The translations under genes were made by a program, and so were the position numbers. Of a DNA stretch of 64,000 nucleotides, positions 34,472-43,564 are shown piece after piece (positions within the stretch are counted from its first letter, which is position 1; every line of letters starts with the position of its first letter). This stretch comes from Silvimonas soli. Lineage in GTDB: Bacteria; Pseudomonadota; Gammaproteobacteria; Burkholderiales; Chitinibacteraceae. The stretch spans positions 3,965,001-4,029,000 of the forward strand of contig NZ_CP106736.1 in NCBI RefSeq assembly GCF_030035605.1, given 5' to 3'. The notes beneath the pieces were generated by a model, which was given only the letters and a program-made list of their open reading frames with translations, was not told the DNA's origin and did not search any database.

Positions 34472-34745
34472 CTGTGGTCTCTGAATCCTGTTGTTCAGGC
34501 TGAAGCTGCACGAATTGTAAGCTGTGGCTGAATATGGCCGCTGGCATTTTTCTGCAGGCAATCGCGCAGTATCCTGCCATCTGCGCGTTTTGTCGTATCC
34601 AGGGCGTATCCATGCGCCAAAAGAGATACAAAATCGCAAAATATGTCTCTTTTGACCCAGGTTGTTAGTGTAACTTCATGATTCTGCTGCCAGCTTGAAA
34701 AATGATAATTATGATCTGGCGCTTTGTTACCGTGTCAGGATTGCC

Positions 34746-35921
34746 ATGCAAGACTGGAGTGACTCGTTCCTTGACGGACTCAAGCGCACTGCCGACCCGC
34801 TCGCCGACGATTGCATCCGGCAGTTGATCGAGCAGGGCGATATCGCTAGCGCCAATAAAGTCCTCGCCCGCCTCGAAAGCAACGAGCCCTGGCCGGACGA
34901 TACGCCACCCCTGCTGGCGCAATACCTGAGCGCCACCGCGCAGTTGCCTGCAGACGTTGATATGCAGCGCATCCATCGCGCGCAGCAGTTTTTTACCACA
35001 TTCGGATTGCAGTTCGGCGTCAGCTTGTTATGTCGCTCGTTGCCCGTGTTGTATGCCGGCAAGCAGGGCGGCGCGCAGGTGCTGGCGTCTACCGGCCAGC
35101 TAACCAGTCACTTTGAACGCCGCGCTTCAGAAACCCTGCGCTTTATTCTTAACGCTGCCGAACCGGGCGGGCTGGATGCGGGCGGCAAAGGTCTGCTGAC
35201 TATCCGCAAAGTGCGGCTGATGCACGCAGCGATCCGCCACTTTGCTCTGGCCGCCCGTGGCTGGCCGCAAAACGCTTGGCCGGAACAATGGGGCATGCCG
35301 ATCAATCAGGAAGAACTCGCTGGCACCATGCTGGCGTTTTCCATGGAAGCGGTCGCGGGCTTGCGGGTGCTGGGCGTAAACGTCTCGGCACAGGACGAAG
35401 AAGACCAGTTGTATCTGTGGAAAACCATCGGCGCCGTGCTGGGCATTGTGCCCCAAGCCATGCCGGACGACGCAGCCAGCGCAGCCGTGTTCTGGAAGGC
35501 GCTGGATCGGCGCAATTTTGGTCCATCCAAAGCCGGGCAATTATTGACACAGGCCCACGTTCAATTTTTGCAGCAAAACCTGCCGGAAATCGCTGGCGGG
35601 CTGGTGCCTGATCTGATGGCCGTGCTGCTCGGCCGCCGCGCCGCTGGTTATCTCGGCCTGCGCGAAACACATTGGTGGAGTTGGGCGATTGATCTGATGC
35701 GTTGGGTGTTCCGCATCAAAACCCGGCTGGCGCACAGCTCGCATACCGCTGAAAGTTTTATGGGCGAATACGGCAAGGCGTTAATGGAAGCTTTGCAACA
35801 TTACTGGGCTGGCCCCAATCCGGGCACGCCATTCCGGATTCCGGATCGCCCGCTGGAACCGGTCGGTGCGAAAGACGCGGCACCGGCAGTGGAACAGATG
35901 TCGCCCGCAAGTCAGGCTTGA
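34746..35921 (+). CDS. Haem-dependent oxygenase-like protein (Lcp rubber oxygenase / MpaB family, DUF2236)
   Basis: A 391-residue protein without signal peptide. The DUF2236 core has LLCRSLPVLYAGKQGGAQVL, ERRASETLRFIL and KVRLMHAAIRHFAL, then MPINQEELAGTMLAFS. In latex-clearing protein Lcp of Streptomyces K30, R164, T168 and the haem ligand H198 are key residues (from memory); here R126, T130 and H160 sit with exactly the same spacing. Lcp cleaves polyisoprene and MpaB' in fungi cleaves a farnesyl side chain, so an isoprenoid substrate is plausible but unproven. The proposed Lcp base E148 is not matched. AGGA precedes the ATG at 34746. Followed at 46 bases by a seven-helix membrane gene. Confidence 0.78.
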   Translation: MQDWSDSFLDGLKRTADPLADDCIRQLIEQGDIASANKVLARLESNEPWPDDTPPLLAQYLSATAQLPADVDMQRIHRAQQFFTTFGLQFGVSLLCRSLPVLYAGKQGGAQVLASTGQLTSHFERRASETLRFILNAAEPGGLDAGGKGLLTIRKVRLMHAAIRHFALAARGWPQNAWPEQWGMPINQEELAGTMLAFSMEAVAGLRVLGVNVSAQDEEDQLYLWKTIGAVLGIVPQAMPDDAASAAVFWKALDRRNFGPSKAGQLLTQAHVQFLQQNLPEIAGGLVPDLMAVLLGRRAAGYLGLRETHWWSWAIDLMRWVFRIKTRLAHSSHTAESFMGEYGKALMEALQHYWAGPNPGTPFRIPDRPLEPVGAKDAAPAVEQMSPASQA

Positions 35922-35967
35922 AGTTCCGGTTTTTCCCACCAATCACAGCAAGACGCAAGGAGCAACC

Positions 35968-36693
35968 ATGCAGTTTTCCATTGCCAGCGGCGCCAATGAT
36001 CCGGCCGCGTTGTTCAATAGTGTCAGTGTGGATGGCAGCATCTACACCACGCCTCAGTTGATCATCTTTGCCGCGGGTTGCTTGTTGTGGGTGGTGGCCT
36101 ATGCCTTTGTGTTCTTGCAGGCCAAACGCAACCACGTGGTGGAAATGGCCGTGCTGGCAGGGGCGAGCAATCTGGCTTGGGAGTTTGTCTGGGGCGTGCC
36201 GCTACGCACCGATATGGGTGTTTTTCTGGTCTGGACTTACCGCGCGTGGTTGTTCTTTGATCTGTTCATTTTCTGGCAGGTGCTGCGGGTGGGGCGTAAC
36301 CAGTTTGATACGGACTTTTTCAAGCGCCATTACTACGCCGTGGTGTGCTCGTCGGTGGTGTTCTTTGTGGCGCTGTATTGGGGGATGACACTGTCAGGCA
36401 TTGATTCGCCCATTGGTGCGCGCTCGGCTTATGTCTGCCAGTTCATCATCAGCATTCTGTGTCTGGTGCTGCTGATCCGTCAGCCATCCATGATTGGTTA
36501 TGCGTGGACGATTACCTGGCTGCGCAGCCTGGGCACCTTGCTGGTATCGGTGTTTATGGTGATGCATTACCCCCAAGACGTGTTCTTGATGGTGCTATGC
36601 GCGGGTTCGACGCTGCTGGATGCTTGTTACTGCGCATATTTTCTGCGCCTGCGCAGTGGTCAGGTGTTGGCGCCAGTGCAACAAGCCATTTGA
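35968..36693 (+). CDS. Seven-helix membrane protein, transmembrane terpene cyclase-like
   Basis: A 241-residue inner-membrane protein with about seven hydrophobic helices, the first at about residues 30-50 and the last ending near residue 228. AAGGAGCAACC precedes the ATG. GASNLAWEFVWG puts a Glu at residue 72 next to the second helix, and STLLDACYCAYFL puts an Asp at residue 218 in the last helix. Transmembrane terpene cyclases such as fungal Pyr4 have the same size, helix count and an essential Glu/Asp pair (E63 and D218, from memory). The overall similarity is only recognised, not computed. Its pairing with an isoprenoid-oxygenase-like gene supports the idea. Confidence 0.5.
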   Translation: MQFSIASGANDPAALFNSVSVDGSIYTTPQLIIFAAGCLLWVVAYAFVFLQAKRNHVVEMAVLAGASNLAWEFVWGVPLRTDMGVFLVWTYRAWLFFDLFIFWQVLRVGRNQFDTDFFKRHYYAVVCSSVVFFVALYWGMTLSGIDSPIGARSAYVCQFIISILCLVLLIRQPSMIGYAWTITWLRSLGTLLVSVFMVMHYPQDVFLMVLCAGSTLLDACYCAYFLRLRSGQVLAPVQQAI

Positions 36694-37185
36694 CTGCTAG
36701 GGCGGCTGCAACCCGCCGTTGCGGCCTTGATTTGCTTTGTTATGCCTTCGGCACGGGTGTTAAAGGCGTTTGATGCCCCGGGGTGCCGGGGAGCACGACA
36801 CCTTTCTTTGCTTCGCCAAATAAAGGTGTCCCAAAGTCCCGTCAAGCCGGGATAGCAAAAGGCGACCCGGGACGCGAGCGTCCAACGGGGCTCAAAGTCA
36901 AAAGCCGAAACAAACAGACTGTTTGCCAGTTGCCTTTACGCGCATCCTGCGTCCCCTCGGTCGGCGTGTTCAGCGATATTGTTTGCCGGCACCACAACCA
37001 AATCAAATCACTGCAACCTGGGTTGCGTCGTATGGATTTGAAGCAAACTGCCATAGGGTGGGTTGGCCGACAGGCGTAACCCACCAAACAGCCTGGATTA
37101 AACCCTCACTTCGTCAGCAGTTTTCGCTTTCATCAAGCACTCAGGTATCCTGCGCCTTTGAATGATTTGATTAGAAAGCGATTCC
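36694..37185. other. 490-base region upstream of rlmM, repeat but no gene
   Basis: No open frame here has a ribosome site and a believable protein. The right part holds a hairpin repeat (37057-37085) and must contain the rlmM promoter. The left part carries GC-rich sequence (36770-36905) with CCCCGGGGTGCCGGGG-type symmetry. It looks like repeated intergenic DNA but I cannot name the family. Confidence 0.45.
37057..37085. repeat. Hairpin repeat GGTGGGTT ... AACCCACC
   Basis: GGTGGGTT at 37057-37064 pairs with AACCCACC at 37078-37085, with a GCC/GGC inner pairing in the loop. The GGGTGGGTTGGCC...AACCCACC layout is a known type of dispersed proteobacterial hairpin element, as I remember it. Confidence 0.6.
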
Positions 37186-38235
37186 ATGCGTCACGCGTTA
37201 CTGTTTTACTGCCGGGCCGGGTTTGAAAATGATTGCCGCCAGGAGTGGGAAGCCCGCTCTGGTCAGACTGGCGGCTGGGAGTCCGAACCCGGTTTTGCCC
37301 TGTTCAAACCAGGCAAAGGCGGCGAAGCCGACCCGAATCCGCCTGAACCCAAAGAGCTGATCTTTGCCCGGCAAACGCTGCACGTGCTGGCTGATGTGCA
37401 ATTGGGTGAGAAAGATCGCCTGACGCCGATTCTGGATGCGCTCAAATCCAGCAAAATCAGCGCGTTTAACGGTGTGTGGCTGGAACATCCCGATAGCGAT
37501 GCCGGCAAGCCGTTGTCTGGTTTTACCCGCCGCTTTACCGACATCGTCGAAAAAGCGCTGAACGAGCGTAACTTGATCGACCCCAAGGCGCGCTTTCGTC
37601 TGCATTTGTTCTTTCCGTCGATGACGCGTGCGCTGGTGTGTTCTGTTGATCCGGAAGTCGCCGCCAGCCCATGGTTGATGGGCATTCCGCGTGTGCGTAT
37701 GCCGTCCGAAGCGCCGAGCCGTTCTACGCTCAAATTGTCCGAAGCGTTCATGACGCTGGTGCCGGACGCCGACCAGTTACTTAAATCCGGCATGACCGGT
37801 GTGGATCTGGGCGCGGCACCCGGCGGCTGGACATTTCAGTTGGTCGCGCGCGGTCTGAAAGTGTTTGCTGTGGATAACGGCCCGATGAAGGGCGACATGG
37901 CCATTCACCCGCACGTTAAACACATGCGCGAAGACGGTTTCAAATACAAACCGCAACATCCGGTGGATTGGCTGGTGTGCGATATGGTCGAACAACCGGC
38001 ACGTATTGCCCAATTGATCGCCAAATGGCTGGCCAGTGGTACGGCGCGCCATGCCGTGTTCAACCTGAAATTGCCGATGAAAAAACGCTGGGCAGAAATC
38101 GAACGCTGCTTTGAGTTGATCGACCAGACCATGAACGCCGCCCACGTCCGTTACGCACTGACGGCAAAGCATCTTTATCACGATCGCGAAGAGGTCACCT
38201 GCTATCTGACCCGCCTGAAAGCACCGCGTCGCTAA
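37186..38235 (+). CDS. rlmM: 23S rRNA 2'-O-ribose C2498 methyltransferase RlmM
   Basis: A 349-residue SAM-dependent enzyme that methylates the ribose of C2498 in 23S rRNA. The N-terminal THUMP-like part has FYCRAGFENDCRQEW and ELIFARQTLHV. The catalytic half has MGIPRVRMPSEAPSRSTLKL, the SAM motif VDLGAAPGGWTFQLV, VDNGPMKGDM, DWLVCDMVEQP and NLKLPMKKRW, holding the KDKE-type catalytic residues of this family. The C-terminal LYHDREEVTCYL is diagnostic. It is monocistronic with its own upstream region. Confidence 0.95.
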   Translation: MRHALLFYCRAGFENDCRQEWEARSGQTGGWESEPGFALFKPGKGGEADPNPPEPKELIFARQTLHVLADVQLGEKDRLTPILDALKSSKISAFNGVWLEHPDSDAGKPLSGFTRRFTDIVEKALNERNLIDPKARFRLHLFFPSMTRALVCSVDPEVAASPWLMGIPRVRMPSEAPSRSTLKLSEAFMTLVPDADQLLKSGMTGVDLGAAPGGWTFQLVARGLKVFAVDNGPMKGDMAIHPHVKHMREDGFKYKPQHPVDWLVCDMVEQPARIAQLIAKWLASGTARHAVFNLKLPMKKRWAEIERCFELIDQTMNAAHVRYALTAKHLYHDREEVTCYLTRLKAPRR

Positions 38236-38339
38236 TCTGACGCGGGCAAAGGTTAAAGGCGCGAGATTTGACAGGCTTGCGCCTTACTGACTAACCTTTA
38301 TGCCATATTCATGTCAGAGCAAATCAGGGGTAGGCACTC

Positions 38340-38771
38340 ATGTTGAAAGAATTCAAAGAATTTGCCATGCGTGGCAATGTGGTCGATCTGGCCGTCGGTG
38401 TGATCATCGGTGCCGCTTTCGGCAAGATTGTCGACTCGCTGGTCAAAGACATCATCATGCCGCCGATTGGTCTGATTCTGGGCAAGGTGGATTTCGCCAA
38501 TCTGTATGTGCTGTTGAAAGAAAGCGATAAAGTGCCCGGCCCGTATCCAACGCTGGAAGCCGCGCAAAAGGCCGGGGCGGTGACACTCAATTACGGCAAC
38601 TTCATTAACGTTGCAATCAGCTTTGTGATCGTGGCATTTGCGGTGTTTTTGCTGGTGAAGGGCCTGAACAGCATGAAGCGCGCGCAGGATGCTGCGGCGG
38701 CTGCACCGGCTCCCACCCCAGAAGATGTGCAATTGCTGCGTGAGATTCGTGATTTGCTGCAGAAAAAGTAA
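38340..38771 (+). CDS. mscL: Large-conductance mechanosensitive channel MscL
   Basis: A 143-residue inner-membrane channel. MLKEFKEFAMRGNVVDLAVG at the N terminus and IGAAFGKIVDSLVKDIIMPP through the first helix are classic. The second helix is FINVAISFVIVAFAVFLLVK. The C-terminal bundle ends EDVQLLREIRDLL. The pentamer opens on membrane tension and protects against osmotic downshock. GGGGTAGGCACTC precedes the ATG. A terminator follows 22 bases after the stop. Confidence 0.97.
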   Translation: MLKEFKEFAMRGNVVDLAVGVIIGAAFGKIVDSLVKDIIMPPIGLILGKVDFANLYVLLKESDKVPGPYPTLEAAQKAGAVTLNYGNFINVAISFVIVAFAVFLLVKGLNSMKRAQDAAAAAPAPTPEDVQLLREIRDLLQKK

Positions 38772-38793
38772 TCCGTTCAGATTGATGGACACG

Positions 38794-38823
38794 AAAAAAA
38801 CCGGCTGCGATTGCCGGTTTTTT
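38794..38823 (+). terminator. Bidirectional terminator between mscL and the MazG-like gene
   Basis: AAAAAACCGGC pairs with GCCGGTTTTTT around a seven-base loop. T-runs on both sides fit ends of the converging mscL and pyrophosphohydrolase transcripts. Confidence 0.85.
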
Positions 38824-38845
38824 ATGCGCGGCCAAAGTAATCCGA

Positions 38846-39163
38846 TCACGGCAACGGCGGATGTTTTTGTGCATTCAGCACCAGTTTGCGCTGGATTGCA
38901 GCTTCGATATCCACCTGCATGACATCTGCCAGTTGCAGCATATACAGCATCACGTCGGCCATTTCCTGCTCGACCAGATCGCGCCTGGCATCATCACTGG
39001 CCAAAGCTTGCGACTCTTCCGGGGTTAGCCACTGAAAGTGCTCAACCAGCTCTGCCATCTCCACCGACATGGCCATAACCAGGTTTTTGGGCGTGTGATA
39101 ACGCGCCCAGTCGCGAGCCTGAACGAAGTCCCTCAATTGTTGCTGCAGCGCGGCTAAATCCAT
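38846..39163 (-). CDS. MazG-like nucleotide pyrophosphohydrolase
   Basis: A 105-residue all-alpha protein of the MazG/RS21-C6 (dCTPase-like) group. VMAMSVEMAELVEHFQW and LVEQEMADVMLYMLQLADVM hold the ExxE and ExxD acidic residues that bind magnesium. WARYHTPKNL upstream is also typical. Such enzymes clear non-canonical or excess nucleoside triphosphates. Single gene converging on mscL. Confidence 0.9.
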   Translation of the reverse strand: MDLAALQQQLRDFVQARDWARYHTPKNLVMAMSVEMAELVEHFQWLTPEESQALASDDARRDLVEQEMADVMLYMLQLADVMQVDIEAAIQRKLVLNAQKHPPLP

Positions 39164-39285
39164 AAATCATCCTTATCAATTCGTACTTCTCAAGTTCTGT
39201 AACGGTGCTGGTGGTATTGAATATCCGCAGGATGGCACCATCATGTTATTTGACTAATAACAGACTCTGCCTGTCGGACTATTCC

Positions 39286-39954
39286 ATGCCCAATTCTCAT
39301 GCCAGCGCGGCCCTTGAAGGCGCGACCCGTCTGGTCGACGCTGTTGCCACTTCCCGTTTACCCACGCGGCATGGCGAGTTTACCGCCCATGTTTATCACT
39401 CGCGCCGCGATGGTGTCGAGCACGTTGCGCTGGTTGCTGGCGAAGTCACTGGCCATGAAGCGGTGTTGGTGCGTTTGCATTCCGAATGTCTGACTGGCGA
39501 TGTGTTTGGTTCTTTGCGTTGCGACTGCGGCGAACAACTGGATATGGCGCTGGAGCGCATCGCCAAGAAGGGCACCGGTGTGTTGCTGTACTTGCGTGGT
39601 CAGGAAGGTCGCGGTATCGGGCTGGCGCACAAAATCCAGGCCTATGCTTTGCAGGATCAGGGCATGGATACGGTCGATGCCAATGTGGCGCAAGGGTTAC
39701 CGATTGATTCGCGCAGCTACGAAGCCGCCGCACAAATTCTGCAGGACCTTGGCATCAAGTCGGTGCGCCTGATGAGCAATAATCCGAAAAAGCTGGCCGC
39801 GCTGGAAGCGGCAGGTGTGCCAGTGGTAGAACGGTTGGTGCATCAAGTCGTACCCAATGCCGAGAATCGCCATTACCTGGAAACCAAGCGGGTCAGAATG
39901 GGCCATATGCTGGCACCGGATACACATCTGAACTACCGCTCGCATAACGAATAA
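39286..39954 (+). CDS. ribA: GTP cyclohydrolase II RibA
   Basis: A 222-residue enzyme that opens GTP to the pyrimidine precursor of riboflavin. LVRLHSECLTGDVFGSLRCDCG holds the three zinc-binding cysteines and YLRGQEGRGIGLAHKIQAY the catalytic arginine region. MSNNPKKLAALEAAG and the C-terminal KRVRMGHML are typical. No DHBP synthase domain is fused. The ATG at 39286 is used since the longer frame adds a segment without family similarity. No FMN riboswitch was recognised in the short leader. Confidence 0.93.
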   Translation: MPNSHASAALEGATRLVDAVATSRLPTRHGEFTAHVYHSRRDGVEHVALVAGEVTGHEAVLVRLHSECLTGDVFGSLRCDCGEQLDMALERIAKKGTGVLLYLRGQEGRGIGLAHKIQAYALQDQGMDTVDANVAQGLPIDSRSYEAAAQILQDLGIKSVRLMSNNPKKLAALEAAGVPVVERLVHQVVPNAENRHYLETKRVRMGHMLAPDTHLNYRSHNE

Positions 39955-39974
39955 ACGTTACCTGCCACCCAACA

Positions 39975-40020
39975 AAAAGTCCGGACCAAGATCGAATTTT
40001 CGACTTGCCCCGGGCTTTTT
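39975..40020 (+). terminator. Probable terminator after ribA
   Basis: AAAAGTCCGG at 39975-39984 pairs with CCGGGCTTTT at 40010-40019, with one T-G pair and a 25-base loop, ending in a T-run. Confidence 0.55.
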
Positions 40021-40154
40021 GCATTCCAGGTATACCGCGTAAGCCCGCCGCCTCGAACACACTTTCCATCGATATACGTGTAACCCGCGCCAACACGACT
40101 ACAGAGTGTTTGGTAAAATCATCGTTTTCCTTCCCCTGCACCACGGAGCACGTC

Positions 40155-41675
40155 ATGACCGTCATCCGCCAGGACGACTTGATCGAGAGCATTGCCGACA
40201 GTCTGCAATACATCAGCTATTACCATCCGGCCGATTACATCAAGGCGCTGGGCAAAGCCTATGAACGGGAAGAAAGTCCGGCGGCGAAGGATGCCATTGC
40301 GCAGATTCTGACCAACAGCCGCATGTGCGCTGAAGGGAAACGGCCTATTTGCCAGGACACCGGTATCGTTACCTGTTTTGTGCGCGTCGGCATGAATGTG
40401 CAGTGGGCCGGCGCGACGATGTCTGTCACTGACATGATCAACGAAGGCGTGCGCCAGGCGTATCTGCATCCGGATAACAAGCTGCGTGCGTCGATCCTGC
40501 AAGACCCGGCGGGCGGGCGCAAGAACACCAAAGACAACACACCGGCAGTAATCCATTACGAGATCGTGCCCGGCGATACGGTAGAGATCGATATCGCGGC
40601 CAAGGGCGGCGGTTCGGAAAACAAATCCAAGTTTGTGATGCTCAACCCATCCGATTCGATTGTGGATTGGGTCATCAAAACCGTGCCATTGATGGGCGCG
40701 GGCTGGTGTCCGCCAGGCATGCTGGGTATCGGCATTGGCGGCACAGCAGAAAAAGCCATGCTGCTGGCCAAAGAGTCGCTCATGGAAGAAATCGATATCC
40801 ATGAACTGATCGCCCGCGGCCCCAGCAATCGCGTCGAAGAACTGCGCCTTGAGTTGTACGAAAAAGTGAATGCGCTGGGTATTGGCGCGCAAGGTCTGGG
40901 TGGCTTGGCCACGGTGCTAGATGTGAAGATCAAAGACTACCCAACCCACGCTGCCAGCTTGCCGGTGGCGATGATCCCGAACTGTGCTGCTACGCGTCAC
41001 GTGCATTTCATCCTGGACGGCTCCGGCCCGGCGCAGCTGGAAGCCCCCAAGCTGGAAGACTGGCCGGATGTGACTTGGACACCATCCGCTGCCGCTGTGC
41101 GTGTTGATCTGAACAACATCACCCCGGCCGAAGTGGCGACCTGGCTGCCCGGCCAGACTTTGTTGTTGAATGGCAAACTGCTGACCGGCCGCGACGCTGC
41201 ACACAAACGCATGATCGACATGCTGAACAAGGGCGAGCAACTGCCAGTCGATTTCACCAACCGCTTTATCTATTACGTTGGCCCGGTTGATCCAGTCCGC
41301 GACGAAGTGGTTGGCCCGGCAGGCCCGACTACCGCCACCCGCATGGACAAGTTCACCCGTCAGATGCTGGAAACCACCGGTTTGCTGGGCATGGTTGGCA
41401 AGGCTGAACGTGGCCCGACCGCCATTGACGCCATCAAAGACAACAAAGCGGTTTACTTGATGGCAGTAGGTGGCGCGGCGTACCTGGTATCCAAAGCCAT
41501 CAAGGGCAGCAAAGTAGTTGCGTTTGCCGATCTGGGCATGGAAGCCATTTACGAGTTTGATGTAGTGGATATGCCGGTAACCGTGGCGGTGGATTCGACC
41601 GGTATTTCGGTGCACGCGGTGGCGCCGAAAGAATGGCAGGCGAAGATTGGCTTGATTCCGGTCACGGCAAGCTGA
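40155..41675 (+). CDS. Class I (iron-sulfur) fumarate hydratase
   Basis: A 506-residue enzyme interconverting fumarate and malate. The N-terminal part has SRMCAEGKRPICQDTGIVTCF, supplying cluster cysteines, then GGSENKSKF and GWCPPGMLGIGIGGTAEKAM. The C-terminal domain has YYVGPVDPVRDEVVGPAGPTTATRMD split across a loop and MVGKAERGP. This is the single-chain FumA/FumB layout. The ATG at 40155 has GGAG upstream; longer in-frame starts run back over the ribA terminator. Class I fumarases are oxygen-sensitive, which fits a life with low-oxygen periods. A strong terminator follows. Confidence 0.95.
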   Translation: MTVIRQDDLIESIADSLQYISYYHPADYIKALGKAYEREESPAAKDAIAQILTNSRMCAEGKRPICQDTGIVTCFVRVGMNVQWAGATMSVTDMINEGVRQAYLHPDNKLRASILQDPAGGRKNTKDNTPAVIHYEIVPGDTVEIDIAAKGGGSENKSKFVMLNPSDSIVDWVIKTVPLMGAGWCPPGMLGIGIGGTAEKAMLLAKESLMEEIDIHELIARGPSNRVEELRLELYEKVNALGIGAQGLGGLATVLDVKIKDYPTHAASLPVAMIPNCAATRHVHFILDGSGPAQLEAPKLEDWPDVTWTPSAAAVRVDLNNITPAEVATWLPGQTLLLNGKLLTGRDAAHKRMIDMLNKGEQLPVDFTNRFIYYVGPVDPVRDEVVGPAGPTTATRMDKFTRQMLETTGLLGMVGKAERGPTAIDAIKDNKAVYLMAVGGAAYLVSKAIKGSKVVAFADLGMEAIYEFDVVDMPVTVAVDSTGISVHAVAPKEWQAKIGLIPVTAS

Positions 41676-41688
41676 GGTGTCTTCGTAA

Positions 41689-41725
41689 CAAATAAAAAAG
41701 CAGCGGTTACGCTGCTTTTTTATTT
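41689..41725 (+). terminator. Bidirectional terminator after the fumarase gene
   Basis: AGCAGCG (41699-41705) and CGCTGCT (41710-41716) form a stem with a GTTA loop, extended by A-run/T-run pairing. It serves the fumarase gene and the converging aspartyl protease gene. Confidence 0.88.
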
Positions 41726-41752
41726 GTTCGTCCACCGAGTACTGACCCGCTC

Positions 41753-43411
41753 TCAGAGCAATTCGTTCATATGCACCGGCGAAGTGTCGGCATCGCGCAT
41801 ATGCGAGTTTGGCTCCATATATACCGTGTTGTTGTTCAAATCGAGGGTCAGATTAAAACGGCGCAGCACGCCCAGACCCAAAACCCCATCGGTGGCTTCG
41901 CTGGCGAGCATGCCTTTACGCATGCTGGTCAGATCAGCGCCGAATGTAGGCACTGTGACTCCTGCAATGCTGAGCGTTTCAATCGAAGCGCGGCGGCCGA
42001 AGATCCAGCCGCCAAATCCGCTGCCAATGGGCCGTTCACGAGTACAGCGTAGGCGATTGAAAAGATTGTGGCTGCGCACGTAGGGTGCGCTCAACACCAT
42101 GTTCATGCTGGTGCCGGTATCAAGCAGCAAATTGGCCTTGTCACCTTCAAGTTGCGTTGCCACTACAAAGCGCCCGCCCATGACCTTGGCTGGCAAGGGC
42201 TGGGCATTGCCCTTGTAATGATAGCTATCTCGCGGATAAAGGGTCATTTCATTACGATCAAAGTCGATATGGACCACGAACCGTGTCATCAATTCGGTGC
42301 CAATCATTCCGGCAAAATCCGGAATCTTTTCCGGATTACGTGCGACCAGATCAGACATGGATGTCGTTAGCGCGCGTCGCTGTGTCAGTTCCAGTGTTCC
42401 CAGGCGAAGATCAAGCGGCGGGGTGATGCCACTTTTTTCAGTACCGGACCCCATCCCTGAAATATGCCACCAAGGTTCGCTTGCAATGTGCAACCGGTTC
42501 AGCGCGGATTTGTCCAGAATGAAATCTGCACCCGTATCAAATATCAACTCCTGCTCAGGTTGTCCATTGAAGCTGGCGCGCAGCACGATCCTGTCTTCAA
42601 CCAGCCGGAACGCAATTGTGGCGTGATCCGCGCCGTCGACAATGCGCCAGTTAACAGGTGCGGTGGGTATTTTCCAGCTAGATACTGACTGCAGTGGCAA
42701 TATCTCGTACGTATTGCTGGCATGAGCCTCTACATCGTTGAACTCGGTTATCTGATGCTGCGGCAACAATACGTCACCCACCTTCACCCAATCGATAAAC
42801 GTAAGACGGTAGTTCCATTCGCCAGCCTTGGTACTGGGCACTTGCGCACGGTCGGGCAAGTGATTGTCGCGGCGGAACCAGACTTCGCTGCCGCTGCTTT
42901 GATGGCCTTTGGTCACCAGCACGTCGCATTGCGTATTGCCACAAGGTTCAGTGCGGGCCCAGTGATAATCGGCGGACAATCGAGTACTCGCTGGAATGCC
43001 TGCTCCGCTGAACATGAAGCTGTTCAGTAGCAGCCAGTTACCCGCAGTGCGGCTGGTATCGCCATTTACGCTGCCATACCAGCTGCCCTGGCTATCCACA
43101 CCCACACTTTGTAACTGACCTCGTTCATGGATGGCGGTTTCGAAATAACCGCTGCCGGTGTCTACCCGGCTGATCCATTGGTCACGGGTTGGATCAAGCT
43201 GGTAGCCGGTGTCGGTGCCGCTCACTGTTGCGGTGACAAGATACGACGGGAGATTGGCAATGGCTGACATCCCCATTGATTGTTCCGCAGCGTCAAGGAT
43301 TGTGTCGGCATCTGGCGTCGTTTGGGCCTGCGCTGCCGCTGCACATAGAATCAATATACTTACAATATAATTTTTCAATTTTTTGTCTGGTGTCAGAAAA
43401 ATCGAAAGCAT
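41753..43411 (-). CDS. Exported retropepsin-like aspartyl protease family protein
   Basis: A 552-residue protein with a signal peptide (residues 1-30, ending AQAQ). The first 270 residues are a domain of unknown type. Two retropepsin-like repeats follow: ELIFDTGADFILDK near residue 292 and NLLLDTGTSMNMVLS near residue 430, each with the DTG catalytic triad, and later GVLGLGVLRRFNLTLDL. Having both halves in one chain means it need not dimerise. Probably periplasmic or secreted; its target is unknown. AAGG precedes the ATG. Confidence 0.8.
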   Translation of the reverse strand: MLSIFLTPDKKLKNYIVSILILCAAAAQAQTTPDADTILDAAEQSMGMSAIANLPSYLVTATVSGTDTGYQLDPTRDQWISRVDTGSGYFETAIHERGQLQSVGVDSQGSWYGSVNGDTSRTAGNWLLLNSFMFSGAGIPASTRLSADYHWARTEPCGNTQCDVLVTKGHQSSGSEVWFRRDNHLPDRAQVPSTKAGEWNYRLTFIDWVKVGDVLLPQHQITEFNDVEAHASNTYEILPLQSVSSWKIPTAPVNWRIVDGADHATIAFRLVEDRIVLRASFNGQPEQELIFDTGADFILDKSALNRLHIASEPWWHISGMGSGTEKSGITPPLDLRLGTLELTQRRALTTSMSDLVARNPEKIPDFAGMIGTELMTRFVVHIDFDRNEMTLYPRDSYHYKGNAQPLPAKVMGGRFVVATQLEGDKANLLLDTGTSMNMVLSAPYVRSHNLFNRLRCTRERPIGSGFGGWIFGRRASIETLSIAGVTVPTFGADLTSMRKGMLASEATDGVLGLGVLRRFNLTLDLNNNTVYMEPNSHMRDADTSPVHMNELL

Positions 43412-43521
43412 AGAGTGCCTTGCGGTTTGTGGCGATCCTGAGTTGCCGCGGTGTTGTGCGGGATCAACACCTTGTTGGAATCGGAAAACAGGGCGAGATT
43501 ATGAGATTGCAGCCCAAATAT

Positions 43522-43550
43522 AAACGCCGCTGAAAAGCGGCGTTTTTTTT
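43522..43550. terminator. Strong stem-loop between LprI-like and aspartyl protease genes
   Basis: AACGCCGC and GCGGCGTT pair around a six-base loop. The eight-T run is on the plus strand, whereas both neighbours run leftward; in their direction the 3' flank is GUUUAUAUUUG, which is still U-rich. It lies 15 bases after the LprI-like stop. Confidence 0.65.
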
Positions 43551-43564
43551 GGATTATTTGTTCG

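Noticed and set aside
39205..39285. Longer N terminus for RibA
   Set aside because: The extra 27 residues match nothing in the family and there is no ribosome site before them.
39205..39285. FMN riboswitch upstream of ribA
   Set aside because: The leader is under 130 bases and the conserved FMN aptamer segments are not present.
40005..40154. Longer N terminus for the fumarase
   Set aside because: It would read back into the ribA terminator; the ATG at 40155 has a good ribosome site.
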